NCBI GenBank assembly: GCA_029844215.1
Contig: CM056736.1
Coordinates: 19,901,501-19,965,500 of the forward strand
Length of the DNA: 64,000 nucleotides
Source of the DNA: Przewalskia tangutica
Lineage: Eukaryota > Streptophyta > Magnoliopsida > Solanales > Solanaceae
Reading direction: 5' to 3'
Shown here: in pieces, positions 1 through 12,097 of the stretch
How the letters are laid out: each line of letters begins with the position of its first letter
Numbering within the stretch: the stretch's first letter is position 1
The notes under the pieces: generated by a model
Seen by the model: the letters and a program-made list of their open reading frames with translations, nothing else
What the model was told of the DNA's origin: nothing
Databases searched by the model: none
Made by a program: the position numbers and the translations under genes

Positions 1-702
1 CTCTACGTATAGAGGTAACTTTGGAAAGTACTACAAGGTATTAGGGCTAAAGTATTTGGGCATTACAACAATACTAGGAGAGTATTTCTATACCACAAAG
101 GGGTATTATACGAAAACAACTAGGCTGGGGGTACTCTCTCGGCCAAGCCTCACTCGAGGGGTGTGGCTCTCGGCGAGGGCTCTCAAAGGGAGGGTGGCGG
201 CTAAACTCAAGAGGAGGGAGTAGTTTGAGACTTAGAAAGATTGCTCAAGTTTTGGATGAAGAAAGTCTTCAACTTAGAGGGTATTTATAGGTCAAGTAAA
301 GGCCAACCAATGGCGAGATGAAGACAAGTGTGGTGCAAGTGTAGGGCTAGATTTTAACCATGTGGACCTTATCCATCTACCACAACAACTTGCACAAAAT
401 ATCCTACCTAACCAAAGCACAAAAAACGTGCCATGCCTTGCCTTGCCGTCCACTTTTCACGCCCAACGTGAGGGTGACACATGTTACCCTCCCGTTGGTC
501 TAAAATGTTTCGTCTCTCGGAAAAATCCGCAAAAATTATAAATGACATAGCCGGAATTTACCCTACGCGAGTTTAGTAAAATGTTTCGTCGAAAAACGAT
601 TCTTTTCGGCACTTGTGCCCAAATTTTCGAACTTTGTCAAATCTTAAGGCTCAAATTTAAATCGTGCGCCCTCGCGTACATACTGGAAATACGGGTATAA
701 CA
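1..702 (-). repeat. Partial 3' LTR of element A
   Basis: This stretch is a near copy of 5803-6510, with scattered substitutions and small indels. It ends at 702 in the LTR terminus (TGTTATACCC on the minus strand). The remaining roughly 3 kb of this LTR lies left of the window. The differences from the other LTR show that the insertion is not brand new. Confidence 0.85.
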
Positions 703-713
703 TTCTCCCTCGC
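703..713 (-). other. Polypurine tract of element A
   Basis: On the minus strand GCGAGGGAGAA directly precedes the LTR start TGTTATACCC. This is where the plus-strand DNA primer is expected. Confidence 0.6.
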
Positions 714-1585
714 AGAAACATTCGTCCGAATGTTCCTTCTCAAGACGGACAACGATGAAGTTCTTCTTAACAAGTTGCCAATGCCACACCGCCACAAAAT
801 AACACACGTTCTCTTCGCCGCTCGTCGTACCGCTTCTCGAACACTTGAACTCTTTTAGTATCCGTACCACACTTTTGTCATCGCTTTAGTTTCCAAAACT
901 TTGGAGTCACCACCTCGAACTTGGTCATCTTACTAGCATCAATCTCCTAAGGCCATTCCGGCCTTCACGATCCGCACGGTCGAACATATCCACGAACTCA
1001 TCGATGGTCATCTAATCTTGGGCCTAGCACCCTCGTGACCCTACCACTGGCGGGACCACCTGAGTGACCTACCTCGAAGCAGGCGCGGGTTGGCGCAACA
1101 TGGCCCCAACCCGACCACTTAACGCATCAAGCTCTTGTTTCCCGATCCGGAACAATCTTACCTATACAGGTCATGAAAGCTACCACCTCCATTTTACACT
1201 ACCCAAGGAATTATCACATAATACATTATAGGCATAAAATGCCCTCTGACAAGGATCACTTGCAAAATCTTGTACTCAAGACGCACTTACATCTAAGGTC
1301 TCATTGTAATATTCTAAGGTTCATCATTTTCACCCTGTGCTTACCCTTTCTCACTAACTGTGTTTCTAAATCACATTTTAGCACAAAGCTATCCGAACAT
1401 AACACTAAACACAACATCAATACATACAAAACTCTAGAGGGTTAAGGATATACCTGAAAATAGGCGGTTCAGAGGACCTCTAAAACTGGGAACTTCCACC
1501 GCGACCTCTACCGTGGCACTACGGTGTATGAACATCCCGCCTAGGTATGGAAGGTGAAGAACCCGCAATCGCTCTAGTAGTCATG
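714..1585 (-). other. Unassigned internal region of element A, 3' of gag
   Basis: This is where pol would be expected, but I recognise no pol motif. Short open stretches exist, for example the minus-strand frame 870-637 and a frame around 1000-1160 that includes IDEFVDMFDRADREG. A stretch near 1175-1450 is AT-rich and bounded on the minus strand by CAG/GTATAT near 1455 and TATAG near 1170, which resembles an intron. It could be a relic of the deleted pol, captured host sequence, or noise. Confidence 0.3.
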
Positions 1586-2679
1586 CTATCCCACCGCTAC
1601 CACGGCCTGACGATCTCGCCAAATGGCCCTGTCGGCCGCAAGTATAGCAATCTCACAAACCAATCGACATTCCCTATGGGCTTTACCACAATGGTCACAC
1701 CTGAGATACGGTGGCCTCATCCGTGAGCACTCTACTCCCCAAAAATCAAACACAGGAGCTCGACCGCTTCCCGAATATCCCGGCGTCCCGGCGTCGTGGA
1801 GGACCACTCTGATCGGGCGAGGTACATAGCTAGTCTGCCTTTGGCGTCCGCCTCGAAAGTCACCAAAGGACCTCGCTGCTCGCCTCTTCGCGATCTCGGT
1901 CATTCCGTCGATTCTCCGCCTCACATCCAAGTGCATAAGCTGCGTGCGGGCAATGTCCATGCGGTGAAGAGCTACACCGAACAACTCGCTAGGTAATCAT
2001 CGAGCCACAGAACATATCGGTGCACTCGATCCTCCATACAAGCTACTAACGCGGACGTATCGAGCCATGAGTCGAACTCACATTGTACTCCCAAATGCGC
2101 GGATGCGCCGAACACCAAAAATCTGTCGGCCCGAGCCCTCCTCATCTGTGGAGGCAAGAAGTGTGCAAGAAATGCCTCTGAGAACTCGTCCCATAAAGCT
2201 GGAAGTGCGTTCTCTCCCCGGGACAACTCCCACGAATCAAACCAGTCGACTGCGGTATCACGCAGCTGATGCGAACCTAAGACCACTGACTCGGTCTCCG
2301 ATGCCTTGATCACTCTCATGATCCGCTGTAACTGCCGGATGAACTCCTGCGGATCATCCTCAGGCCTCGACCCATAAAACTCTGGCGGGTTACATCTTAG
2401 AAAATCCCGTAGCCTCAAACTATCTGATCTAGGGTGAACCACTGGTGCTACTGGAACTGCTGCGTCCAGCCTATCCTCATATCTGGCCACAACCACGCCA
2501 ATAATCGCCCACCTTTGTAACCCATCTCCTCTCGCCTGCATGCGGATCGAGGCTGTGTCTTGTGGTCTCTGTAGAGATCGCCGCCGCTTTACTCGCAGAC
2601 TCCTCGCCGCCGCTTTCCGCCAGGCGGGTGCCTTGCGCGAGGCATAATCGTAAAAACGAAATACGTCAGAGGGGTCCAA
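1586..2679 (-). pseudogene. Ty3/gypsy gag remnant of element A
   Basis: Gag forms the particle that packages retrotransposon RNA. The minus-strand frame 2679-1972 carries the gypsy gag core: a conserved RDFLRCNPPEFYGS block, then DPQEFIRQLQRIM, then WDEFSEAFLAHFLP. After the FLVFG stretch the expected REY-type continuation is scrambled, so a frameshift is likely. The frame 1984-1586 continues the protein with DIARTQ and a zinc-knuckle remnant, CDHCGKAHRECR. The same core is seen in the plus-strand gag at 59278-60088, which supports the identification. The reading frame is broken and no pol follows, so it is non-functional or at best a trans-acting gag piece. Clade assignment (chromovirus, perhaps Tekay/Del-like) is a guess from the gag and the very long LTRs. 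Confidence 0.75.
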
Positions 2680-2833
2680 CTTCTCACACTGCTCTAAGGC
2701 ACGATCCCAGAATGAGATGAAATGGAAAGCAATCCTAAATGTCCTGCAGCCTCGTGATTATAGATGTGGTGCACAAAACTTCGATAATCAAGACTACTAG
2801 ACACGGTGCAGAGACACTTTCCGAGGACTAAGC

Positions 2834-2844
2834 GCTCGATACCA
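2834..2844 (-). other. Primer binding site of element A (tRNA-iMet type)
   Basis: The minus strand reads TGGTATCGAGC four bases after the LTR end. The canonical plant initiator-methionine site is TGGTATCAGAGC, so one base is missing here. The related plus-strand element at 59086 has the exact canonical site. Confidence 0.75.
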
Positions 2845-3545
2845 CTTTTGTCACGACCGAACGGGCGTGATCGTGCCTTACCGGGCACCCTAGTGATACA
2901 ACATCGAGAAAACCGGTGAAATGAAAACTTAAACATATAAATAGATATAAATCAAGATGAAAGAAAATAAGCCAACCAAAGCGGTTGCCTTTCAAAGATT
3001 TATATATATAACGACCTTTGAGCGATTACAATCCTTACAACCCCGCCCACAATAATGCTACGGACCTCTAAGATTTTTACAACAACTATGACGGACAGGC
3101 CCCGCCATACCACGAATGTACAAGAACCTATAGACTGTGGTAACATACCAAAGATAAGCCTCAAGGAACGGAGCTTCCAACACACCGAAAGGTGATCCTA
3201 AGCGGGGATCTACGGTAGATGTACCTACTGCGGCATGAACGCACCCGGGCGAGGTCAAGATGTACCAAGTATGAAATCGTAAATAATGTAAATGAAATCA
3301 TAATAGTCTATATAAAGCGAGACATGTATGATAACCAAACTACGACACAACATAAAATCGGTCATATCAAGTCGAGGACTCACGCCTCCAAATCATCACT
3401 CGTGCGTGGAATTCCTTCCTCATCACGGCGATCATGATGTAACAACACGGAGTATACATGAACACTGGTCTCACCTGTCAATAAAACCGTCTGGGCAAGT
3501 ATAACTACCGATCCGACCGTACCAATATCTTGTACAACCATATCA

Positions 3546-3893
3546 TGGCGACACGTGGCAAGTGCACTAGCCTCCACGAGATACACTGCGCCACGTGGGC
3601 GACGGGCAAGTGAATCGGCAGCACCGATCACAACCGTAGTCACGAAGCTCCATCCCAACACCGATTCGCAGGCGACCGCGGCAAGTACACTAACCTCCAC
3701 GGATCCACTGCGTCACGTGGCCGACGGGGCGTGAATCGGCAGAACCCGATCACAACCGTAAGTCACGATACTTCGCCGCGAGGCGACACGTGCAAGTGCA
3801 ATAACCTATACCAGATCCACTGCGTCACGTGGCGGCGGGGCAAGTAAACAGGCTACGCACCCGATCACAACCGTAAGTCACGATACTTCGCCA
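3546..3893 (-). repeat. Tandem repeat, 3 imperfect copies of about 115 bp, inside the LTR
   Basis: Three consecutive units share the pattern CACGTG-type site, AAGTgCAcTA.CCT, GATcCACTGCGtCACGTGG, and CCGATCACAACCGTAAGTCACGA. CACGTG cores lie at 3552, 3592, 3714, 3787 and 3826. CACGTG is the plant G-box core bound by bZIP and bHLH factors, so an enhancer role is possible. That role is inferred only from motif density. Confidence 0.7.
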
Positions 3894-5309
3894 TAACTAT
3901 AATGGTCACATGTCCACATCATCGGTGTAGACATGCCCATGTAATAATAATAATGGAAGCGTACCCGTGGAATCTTCCACATCGCTGCGACGCCCAAGTA
4001 AGTTCTCAACAAGTCAACCGGCCCTCCATTGAGAGACGCGGTAATATAGAAACACAATTCTTGCACAACAAAGACTATCTCAATAAGCATAGGCAAGTCA
4101 CCCAACAACAAGCATAGGCAAGTTACACAACAACAAGCATAGGCAAGTTATACACAACTCAAAGTACTTTCATTTTAAGTCAAAATCCGGGTGTTAACCC
4201 TAAAGTACTACTTACGTTAAATTCCTTTTTAAAGAGATCAATTCCTTTTATAAAAGTCACTCGATACCCGTAGTATAAAATAGAGTGACTCACATTTTTA
4301 GGTAAACCAAAACACTTTCCTTTTCAACCACATTCTTTTCCCTAAGGTTCCAGTTTGCCTAATTTCAATTACTCAAGGCTCTTTATTTTAGAGAAGTTTC
4401 ATAGTTCAATGTCTTAATCTCTTTTAAAACATTTGAGTAACATATGCCTTATATGAGTGTAGGTTATTCTTATTCATAATCAATCTTATTAAGCAGCCAT
4501 GATCTAGGAAATGTAATATCATTTTGTCTCATCTTAGTTTCTATGCAGATGGAGGTTTCTACTTGGTTTTAATAATACTTCATTATTCATTACATTTTCC
4601 TTTATTAACTTTGTGGTTTGTCGATACTCATTCGATTTACAAATCGAAAAGCGTTATTCCTTTTAAAACCAAGTACTCATTACTCACGAATGAGGTTTCA
4701 CACAAAATTCATATTCATTTAATTAAGTTAAGTCTCTTATCTTTTAAGAATAAGTCTCTTAACTTCTAAAATCGATAAACCATTCTTTTATCTCTCTTAA
4801 GACGCTATACCTAACTTCCCATAAAGCTAGTATAACTCTTATGTTTTCAAAAACCAAATATTACTCTTCTTTTCAAAAAGGTTTCTTAATTCTTTTGAAA
4901 TACTTCAAGATTCTTATTATCACACATCCAGTCAGTTATAAGTCAAATCAGTTATCTTTTAACACCCACAAAGCATATCTTACTTACATAAAGCTGTTAT
5001 AACCAACTTCCCATAAAGCCGTTATAACACTTTATGTTTTAAACCAATCAAATGCATTTAACACGTATGCACGTCACCGCATTTACATAGTTATACACAT
5101 ATCATGCTAGAAAAGATAGGAAGAGGTTCACATACCTCGCGACGATTATCGACTAATAGCAAAACGCTCCAAGTACCTCAAACCGTCGGCTACACCTTAA
5201 GCCAAGCAGCTCACGCCACACGTAGTACTTCAACCTATAGAGGCCACAAGGCGCCTATTAACATCTAGATCTCAACGTAGAATATTCTACAGAAAATTCG
5301 GCAGCACCT

Positions 5310-5379
5310 CCCCCCCCCGCAACAGCGTAAATCTCCTCCTCTATCGAGGCCGGCTACCAAGCCAACCAGGGGGGGGGGG
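5310..5379. repeat. Facing C9 and G11 homopolymer tracts
   Basis: A run of nine C (5310-5318) and a run of eleven G (5369-5379) are separated by about 50 bases. They could pair as a hairpin stem. Homopolymer lengths of this kind are unreliable in assemblies. Confidence 0.5.
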
Positions 5380-6510
5380 TTTACACGTCTAACCGGACGT
5401 GTACAATTCTACTTCACATTAATGCTACACAAGTCTACTGTAATACAGTCCTATGTAATTACAGTTCAGTTCTCTTCTTTAAAATTCAGGCTTAAGTCAA
5501 AAGACATTGCCGCACAATTATGATTAGTTCTATATATAGTATACTTCAACTATATATTCCTACAACATGTAATTTCCAATTACAATAGAAGGTCAAGAGT
5601 TTTTACCTCGATAAGCCCAAAATTATCCAAGTTTATATGTCGATCCTGAGCAAGGTTTAGCTCCTACTCCGAGTGCTCCAATCCTCTCCAAACAACCCTT
5701 AAAAGTTCTAACCAACTTCTACTCAAATACTTCAACTATCAATGAAGATTTCCTTAGGGTTTCGTTTAGTGGCTATAGGAAAGTATAATAGTATTTTCCG
5801 GGCTCTACGTATAGATGTAACTTTGGAAAGTACTACAAGGTATTAGGGCTAAAGTATTTGGGCATTAAAACAATACTAGGAGAGTATTTCTATACCACAA
5901 AAAGGGGGTATTATACGAAAATAACTAGGGTGTGGGTACCTCTCGCCAAGCCTCGCTCGAGGGGTGTGGCTCTCGCCGAGGGCTCTCAAAGGGGAGGGTG
6001 GCGGACGAAACTCAAGAGGAGGAGTAGTTTGAGACTTAGAAAGATTGCTCAAGTTTTGGATGAAGAAAGTCTTCAACTTAGAGGGTATTTATAGGTCAAG
6101 TAAAGGCCAACCATGGCGAAGATGAAGACAAGTGTGGTGCAAGTGTAGGGCTAGATTTTAACCATGTGGACCTTATCCATCTACCACAACAACTTGCACA
6201 AAATATCCTACCTAACCAAAGCACAAAAAACGTGCCATGCCTTGCCTTGCCGTCCACTTTTCACGCCCAATGTGAGGGTGACACATGTCACCCTCCCGTT
6301 GGTCCAAAATGTTTCGTCTCTCGGAAAAATCCGCAAACATTATAAATGACATAGCCGTAATTTACCCTACGCGAGTTTAGTAAAACGTTTCGTCGAAAAA
6401 CGATTCTTTTCGGCACTTGTGCCCAAATTTTCGAACTTTGTCAAATCTTAAGGCTCAAATTTAAATACGTACGCCCTCACGTACATACTCTGGAAATACG
6501 GGGTATAACA

Positions 6511-6814
6511 TATACATACCCGAAGCTGCAGTGGAGGCATTGGTTGGACCAAAACCAGTGTTGACATTCGTTGTGCCAAAAGCAGTGGTGGCACTTGAAG
6601 TACCAAACGCAGTGGTAGCACTAGAAGTGCCAAAAGCAATGGTTTGAAGGACATTAGGAATGTCATGATCAGTGGTGACACTAGTAGTTCCAATAACGGT
6701 GGAGTTGAAGACAACGTTAGTGCCTTGAGTAGTGGGATTGAAGGCAATGGGATTTCCTTGAGCATCGGTGGAATTTTCAGTGTTGAATTGGTTGAATTGA
6801 TCTTGTCCAGTCAT
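6511..6814 (-). pseudogene. N-terminal fragment of the gag-position ORF of C1
   Basis: An ATG at 6814 opens a frame of about 100 codons starting MTGQDQFNQFN, directly after the LTR and leader. The protein is low in complexity, with Thr/Asn/Phe-rich repeats of the form FGTSSATTA. It has no gag domain I can name. Its position just after the LTR is the main reason to call it the start of the C1 gag. It ends at the insertion boundary of element A (6510/6511), so it is truncated. Confidence 0.5.
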
Positions 6815-6848
6815 GTTGTTGTTGAAATAACAGATATTATCTTAAGCT

Positions 6849-7767
6849 TGTTGAACCAAAGTGTGGAAATAAAGGAAATGAGAATATAACAACAACAACA
6901 ACAAATTAGAAATCTGAAAATGATCAAATAAGAGGGCTTTCTGAGTCGACCAAATTCTTGATATATCCTTAAGATAATATTGCCCCGTATATCCTTTCAA
7001 CGGTTGTAATGACAACTTATCTTCCAAGGTAAAACAACAATCAAACAAATGAGCAAAGAGAACTCAAGTGTTTGCTTAGGAAGAAAGATCTTTGAGTGTT
7101 TTGTGATTGCAAGAGAGGAAGACAACTTTAGAGAATTGCTTAGAGAATGTGTGTTTTGCAATTGTGTCAATCATCAATTTATAGGTAGATGAATTTGTCT
7201 TCTCAATTAACCAAATGAATGGCCATCAATGTCAAGTAATGACCATTGATATTGAGGTTAATTCAGCCTAGTAATGACTGAAATCAATAGCCAAATAATG
7301 AAGATTAATTGCTCCAAAATCAGCTCAAGAATCAACCTTAATTCGCCTCCAACGTTACTGAAAAGCGCCAAGCACCGATCGCGGGAGGGCACCGCGGTGC
7401 CTAAATTCCAGTAAGTCACTGGAACTGAAAATCGAATTTGCATCGCGGTCCCAGGTGGAGGCACCGCGGTCCTGTCCTTGTGGCACCGCGGTGCTTCGTA
7501 TTTCCGCGGCGATTTTTCTGATTCGTTTCATCTCTTACACATTTCTTCCTTTCTTTACCAACGTGAAACCATTTGTCATTTGACCAATAACCGTCTATTC
7601 TCATACGTCTCAAACAATTCGTATACGTACCAATATCTCTTCCACTTAAGGAAATTACGATCCTTGACACTTTATGTGCACGTGTGTGGAAACCATGTTT
7701 CCGACGTGCGAGACCCCAATTATTCGAGTCATAATTAATTTATTTCACATTTAATAAATTTTCAACA
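6849..7767 (-). repeat. 5' LTR of copia C1 (919 bp)
   Basis: The termini form a short inverted repeat, TGTTGAA and TTCAACA. The U3 part (7540-7767) aligns in reverse complement with the C2 LTR start at 20584. A GC-rich array with several GCACCGCGGTGC palindromes lies at 7364-7512, upstream (in transcription order) of a TATA-like CTATAAATTG near 7180. Confidence 0.75.
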
Positions 7768-8457
7768 TTCATTATATCTTCTAACAAGGAATAAATGGCT
7801 AAAACTTGAATTGGTATTTGCATATCAGATTGAATTGTAGGTGCCATAACGGTTTAATAGATTTTGGATTGTGACAACATCGATTTATTCAGTTTGATTT
7901 TCAGGCTTTTCTTTAGTGCACCAATAACCGAACCAAAATTAGTTCTATTTTTTCGACTTTTGCTAATTCGATTCGGTTAGGGCCTGTCATATTGGACTTT
8001 CAAATTGGGTTTTTCTACTTATAAAAATGTCCTTCCCTTACGCAATTAAAGGGCTACGGCTTTCGCAGGCAATCACTTTTTCGAGACCAATTCCAACAAT
8101 ATCGAAATTGACTGTATTAAATTTATAAAGCTAATATCTAATCAATCCATTCTCAAGTCCAAAGTAGGACATTCTGCTTAGACAATTCATCATACTTAAG
8201 AAGGTTTAGAAGGGTACATTATCATTGCTGAAACGTAACTGAAAAGTTGATATCAAAGAAGACACGAAACTATATATTTTATATAAATAAACATATATAT
8301 AAAAGTAGTCTGAGTTGAGCAAACTCTGCCTTTGAAGCATTCTTTCAAACAAATTATGGACAACTTTTATAAGGCTCTCTTCTGCTTCTGTTGATTTAAA
8401 AAAAAGGATAGATTTTTAACCCTAATTCCAACTGAAACGTTGTTGAATAAATAAACA

Positions 8458-8583
8458 TGATCCATGATATCATCTCAGTATATTTATATACCTTGTTGAT
8501 ATCATAGAAGTCTAAGCTAAGGACTGAAGCAGTCTTTCATGATATCATCTCAGTATTTTATATACCATGGTGATATCATAATT
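8458..8583. repeat. Short direct duplication (about 45 bp, two copies)
   Basis: CATGATATCATCTCAGTAT followed by TTATATACC and TGATATCAT occurs at about 8463-8506 and again at about 8538-8581. The copies differ by a few bases. Confidence 0.65.
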
Positions 8584-8744
8584 GAGGGGACATTTCATAT
8601 AAATAGTTTTAATTTTTTCTGGGGGTATGAAAGTAATGGGAATATGAGAGTGTAATTATTTTGGTTTTAGGGGCACACACAAAACTTCCTCTAAATTTTA
8701 TGCCAAAAATGAATTCTCAGCTACATTATATGAATTATCATGTC

Positions 8745-9095
8745 TAACAATATTTGTGGAAAAACTTTCAGCTAGTGTTTTTGAAATTCTTGAATTCGTA
8801 GCTAAATATATAATTGCAACGTAATAAGAACATGGTTACACATTTTCATTTTCATAGCAAATGACGAAATCTTTTGCTACATTTTCATTTTTCGTGACAA
8901 AAAGTATGGAATTTTCGCTATAATATTTTAATTCGTAGCTAAACATATACCCTATAATTGTCGCGTACCAAGAAAATGACTATAGATTTTCACTTTTAGT
9001 AGCAACTAAAGGAATTGTTTTGCTACAATTCTATATCTTTCATTGCTATAAAGGAGGTATGAATTCTTAGCTACAATAAGAAAATATTTACGGTA
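8745..9095. repeat. Degenerate tandem repeats with GCTACA / TAGCTAAA motifs
   Basis: Units of roughly 120-130 bp recur with the phrases AATTCGTAGCTAAA, TTTTGCTACA and AGCAAATGACGAAAT-like variants. Similar phrases continue across C3 at 19090-19200. This suggests that C3 inserted into a pre-existing repeat, perhaps the subterminal region of a DNA transposon. No terminal inverted repeat was found. Confidence 0.5.
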
Positions 9096-9125
9096 GGTAA
9101 AATGGTCCATCGATTTTTTTCTTAC

Positions 9126-11875
9126 ATGTTGTATGATAAAACAAACATACGTATAATGTTAATCGTAATACTTCGATCGAAAACTTACGGTTTTGCAAAT
9201 CTAGAATCTTCAAGTATAATCCGAGGGTGAGCACCCAACTGTTCCTCGGTTGCAAGTTCTGAAAACTTCGATGTAATTTCTCTTTCGGAAAGCTAGGAAA
9301 TCCGGCAGAGTTTCGGGAGAGAATAATTGTAATGATTTAAGTGTATTAGAATAATGATGGAACCCTCTATATATTTATAGCTGTGTAGAATGAAGCTAGG
9401 GTTTCCCAGTGGGCCAGGCCCAGAAAACCGAGGCAAAGTGGATCAGTCTCGACCCTAGTCCAATTTTGCCTCGTTTCTATTTTAATTAAATCCAAAATCC
9501 AATCTCGACTTAATTAAATAATCATTATTCATTCAAAATGTCTCGATCACAAATCAAACATATGTATTCTCTCTCATTACATCCTTAGATCGACAGAACA
9601 ATTGACTTAGTGTTACCCTACAGACGTTCACATATCGACACTAATCACATTAGGGTCTACACGGAACTCCTAGACGGCACCGGAATACGAACTCAATATG
9701 TGAAGTATAGCTACACGAATATGGTAAACTGAATCTCTATGTGGGAAGATAAAATCATTTCATTCACGAAACACTCGATCAAGCTTTGGATCTGCCAAGT
9801 GTCTATCCAAATGGCTTGATCATTATATCTCATCTATATTAGCTGACAACAAAACCATATCATAGATATGTATATTGCGTTGGCCAACGACTTAGTCAAC
9901 CTAATACCATATGAGAATGTGAGTGTTCTCTCGAATATACATTCGAGGAATGAATCCTAATTTTGGCTCAACTACCACCTTTAATCTATGTCGCAATGTA
10001 CCCAATACAAGTCGTGTCTCAACCTATAAGGCATTTGAGCTTAGAACAGGATCAAAGTACATTACTCTATAGACAAGGCGCGTATCGACCTCAAGTCTAA
10101 AGATTTCTATCTCCCACACGCTGATCATACTTTAGACATATATAACAAACAGTTTATCAACAGGGTATACCAATACTTCTAAAGTATACATGTGTCCATC
10201 ATGAGTTACCATAACTCGTAGCAGGTGATAGCGATTTATACACACGCTTAACGCAAGTGCACGTATCGTTACAAGTAATATAGTCTAGGTAAGACCAAAT
10301 ATCGTCCTCAGAGACTGGTTTTCAAGTACCGATTATCTATGCTTTAGTTTCTATTTGGTTAACATTAATTGGGTTGGAATTCTAAACTAATAATGCAGGA
10401 AATAAACTAATTATGAAAATACTTTGATTTAAATCAGTTATGATGGAGAATTAGGGCTTCCAAGATCATCAACTATCCACTCTATTCAATCCTTAATAAA
10501 ATTAGGTTGACTTCTTTTTCTATGTTAAGATAGCAGGTTAACTAGACCGTTTTATACTCATGTTAAGGTAATATAAACACTCAACCCCAATGGAGAACCC
10601 TTCTATCTTTCGATGACAAGATTGACTACAAAGGAGGATTAAGAGTAATAACCTATTAAGCTACACAAGTATCGGGGTACTTTCGTCCACGATTTAAACC
10701 TATGTTTATTCAACTATAGCATATTCACAATCTCCCCTTTTGGATTTCGATTAGAACTCATATAAGTGATGATAACTAGTGATCCGTTAATTATCAAACA
10801 ATCAAAACAACTATTGAATAAATCTTAAATAAGTGAAGAAGAAACCAAACTAATATATTAATTCATGAATAGAGTTTCAAGTGAATCACAAGGAAATACC
10901 TAATAAAGTAATTAGCTCCTAGACATAGTCACGCTAAAAACTAATATAATCTTCATACATGAACTGAAATAAACAAAGCAAAAGAAAGAAAAGAAAATAC
11001 TTGAAAAGCCTCCAATCTTAGCCTCCTAAGTTGTGTTGTATGTACAATGGATGGATGAATCCCCCTCTAGAGAATGATGTAGAGAATATATATAGCCCAA
11101 AAAATCTTTTAGGCCAAGGGTTAGGGATTATGTAGGTAGGAAAAGTTATCCCTTTTGGACTCTGAAAACGTGTCAAATTCGGTCCAAAACTCAGAAATCC
11201 CGCATCAGCGTGCCTGCGCAGATGGCGCCACTACTGAAAAACCCGCGTGAAATCAACTTTGAACATTCCGCGCGCTCGAGGCGTTTTTCTGGCGGATTTT
11301 CGTTTCGTCGTCCTTTTTTCGTCCGGACTTCGTCTGATCTCCTCTATACTTCACGGGACTTCTTAGACTTCATTTATTGGCCCTTTTAGTGTGCAATTCC
11401 ATCTCAATTATGCTCACTTCGTCTTCTTTTCGCAATTTCTCCATTTTTGACCGCTGTGAGACAAAAGGAAGAAAAACGACCCTAATACTACACTGAACAT
11501 CAACAAAATGGATAAAATACTAACTAAAAATGACTCAAAAAGTGTATATAAAATACACCGACCAGCAAGTGAGACATACTACATCCTATAAGGATATGAT
11601 GCAGACCACACGTCGACTTATCACATACCATCGATATCCTATTTTCGATGATCATTAGTCGAGGCTGTTTTAAGAGTTACATTATAATATTAATATCTCA
11701 TATTATTTATCCACGTAACCTCTAGGGATGCATATTATAGAATATTATAAACAAACAACTAATAATTCAATAAATGCAAATGTCAAAATATTAATATCAA
11801 TTAATAATAATACGAATGTGTATAAAGTACATTTGTCCTAATACAGATTGTCTCTAGGACATAAATATACTTTCA
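9126..11875 (-). repeat. 3' LTR of copia C3, truncated and interrupted
   Basis: This stretch aligns with 17590-19056, apart from the inserted 10226-11564 segment and a gap of about 70 bp at 9448. The gap lacks exactly the GC-rich module present at 17904-17975 in the other LTR. The outer end corresponding to 17497-17590 is missing. The inner end at 11875 reads TGAAAGTATAT on the minus strand. Confidence 0.8.
10226..11564 (-). mobile_element. Solo LTR of an Athila-like (gag-protease) relative
   Basis: On the minus strand it begins TGGTCGGTGTATTTTATATA, close to the start of the LTRs at 24559, 30414 and 60089 (TGATCGGTGTATTTTATATA), and ends CGCTATCA. It is flanked by GCAGG (10221-10225) and GCAAG (11565-11569), a five-base target duplication with one mismatch. 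The uninterrupted site is visible in the other C3 LTR near 18744. A solo LTR arises by recombination between the two LTRs of a full element. Confidence 0.85.
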
Positions 11876-12097
11876 ATCTCTTACTTGGCCTAGACCCAAT
11901 CTCCAACGTATCTAATCTCATATTCTCAAAATGATCATTATGCTTAACTAAGCTTAATGATTTAGTGAATGGTCAGCTAGATTATATTCTATAGGAACAT
12001 AGTCTAATCTAATATCTTCAGTCTCCATCATTTTCCTGAGTATGTGGTACTTCCTTGGTATATGTTTGTTTCTGTTTGTTGATCTTGGTTCCTTAGC

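Larger units (their letters stand above)
1..6510 (-). mobile_element. Non-autonomous Ty3/gypsy LTR retrotransposon (element A), left end cut by the window
   Basis: Two direct copies of one sequence, at 1-702 and 5803-6510, end alike in a GGTATAACA terminus. Reading the minus strand, the order is 5' LTR (6510 down to 2849), a tRNA-Met-type primer site, a gag remnant, a short unassigned stretch, a polypurine tract, and the start of the 3' LTR. Only about 2.1 kb lies between the LTRs, and I see no protease, reverse transcriptase, RNase H or integrase. The element could therefore move only with enzymes from a partner. It sits inside copia element C1. The 5 bases to its right are TATAC; the matching target duplication would lie left of the window. 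The LTR family also occurs as a solo LTR at 49196-52499 and in the plus-strand element at 55983. Confidence 0.85.
2849..6510 (-). repeat. 5' LTR of element A, about 3.66 kb
   Basis: The LTR runs on the minus strand from TGTTATACCCCG at 6510 to GGTCGTGACA at 2849. Both ends resemble those of the other two LTRs of this group in the window (TGTTACACCCC and GTGACA). It holds a three-copy tandem repeat (3546-3893) and facing C9 and G11 tracts. No ORF in it looks real. The length is extreme for an LTR and exceeds the internal region of its own element. Confidence 0.85.
6511..7767 (-). mobile_element. Ty1/copia element C1, 5' fragment
   Basis: A minus-strand LTR (7767-6849) is followed by a short leader and the start of a gag-position ORF, which is cut at 6511 by element A. 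The rest of C1 must lie left of the window. The LTR termini, TGTTGAA and TTCAACA, and part of the U3 match the copia C2 LTR at 20584, so C1 and C2 are related families. The 5 bases outside the LTR are TTCAT. Confidence 0.75.
7773..9125. other. AT-rich spacer with repeat debris
   Basis: I see no gene here. A duplicated segment lies at 8458-8583 and a cluster of degenerate GCTAC/TAGCTA repeats at 8745-9095. A stretch near 7920-7980 with AACCGAACC and GATTCGGTTA may be decayed DNA-transposon sequence. Confidence 0.5.

Noticed and set aside
664..858. Plus-strand ORF of 64 codons next to the element A LTR
   Set aside because: It runs antisense to the element, crosses the LTR border and has no motif.
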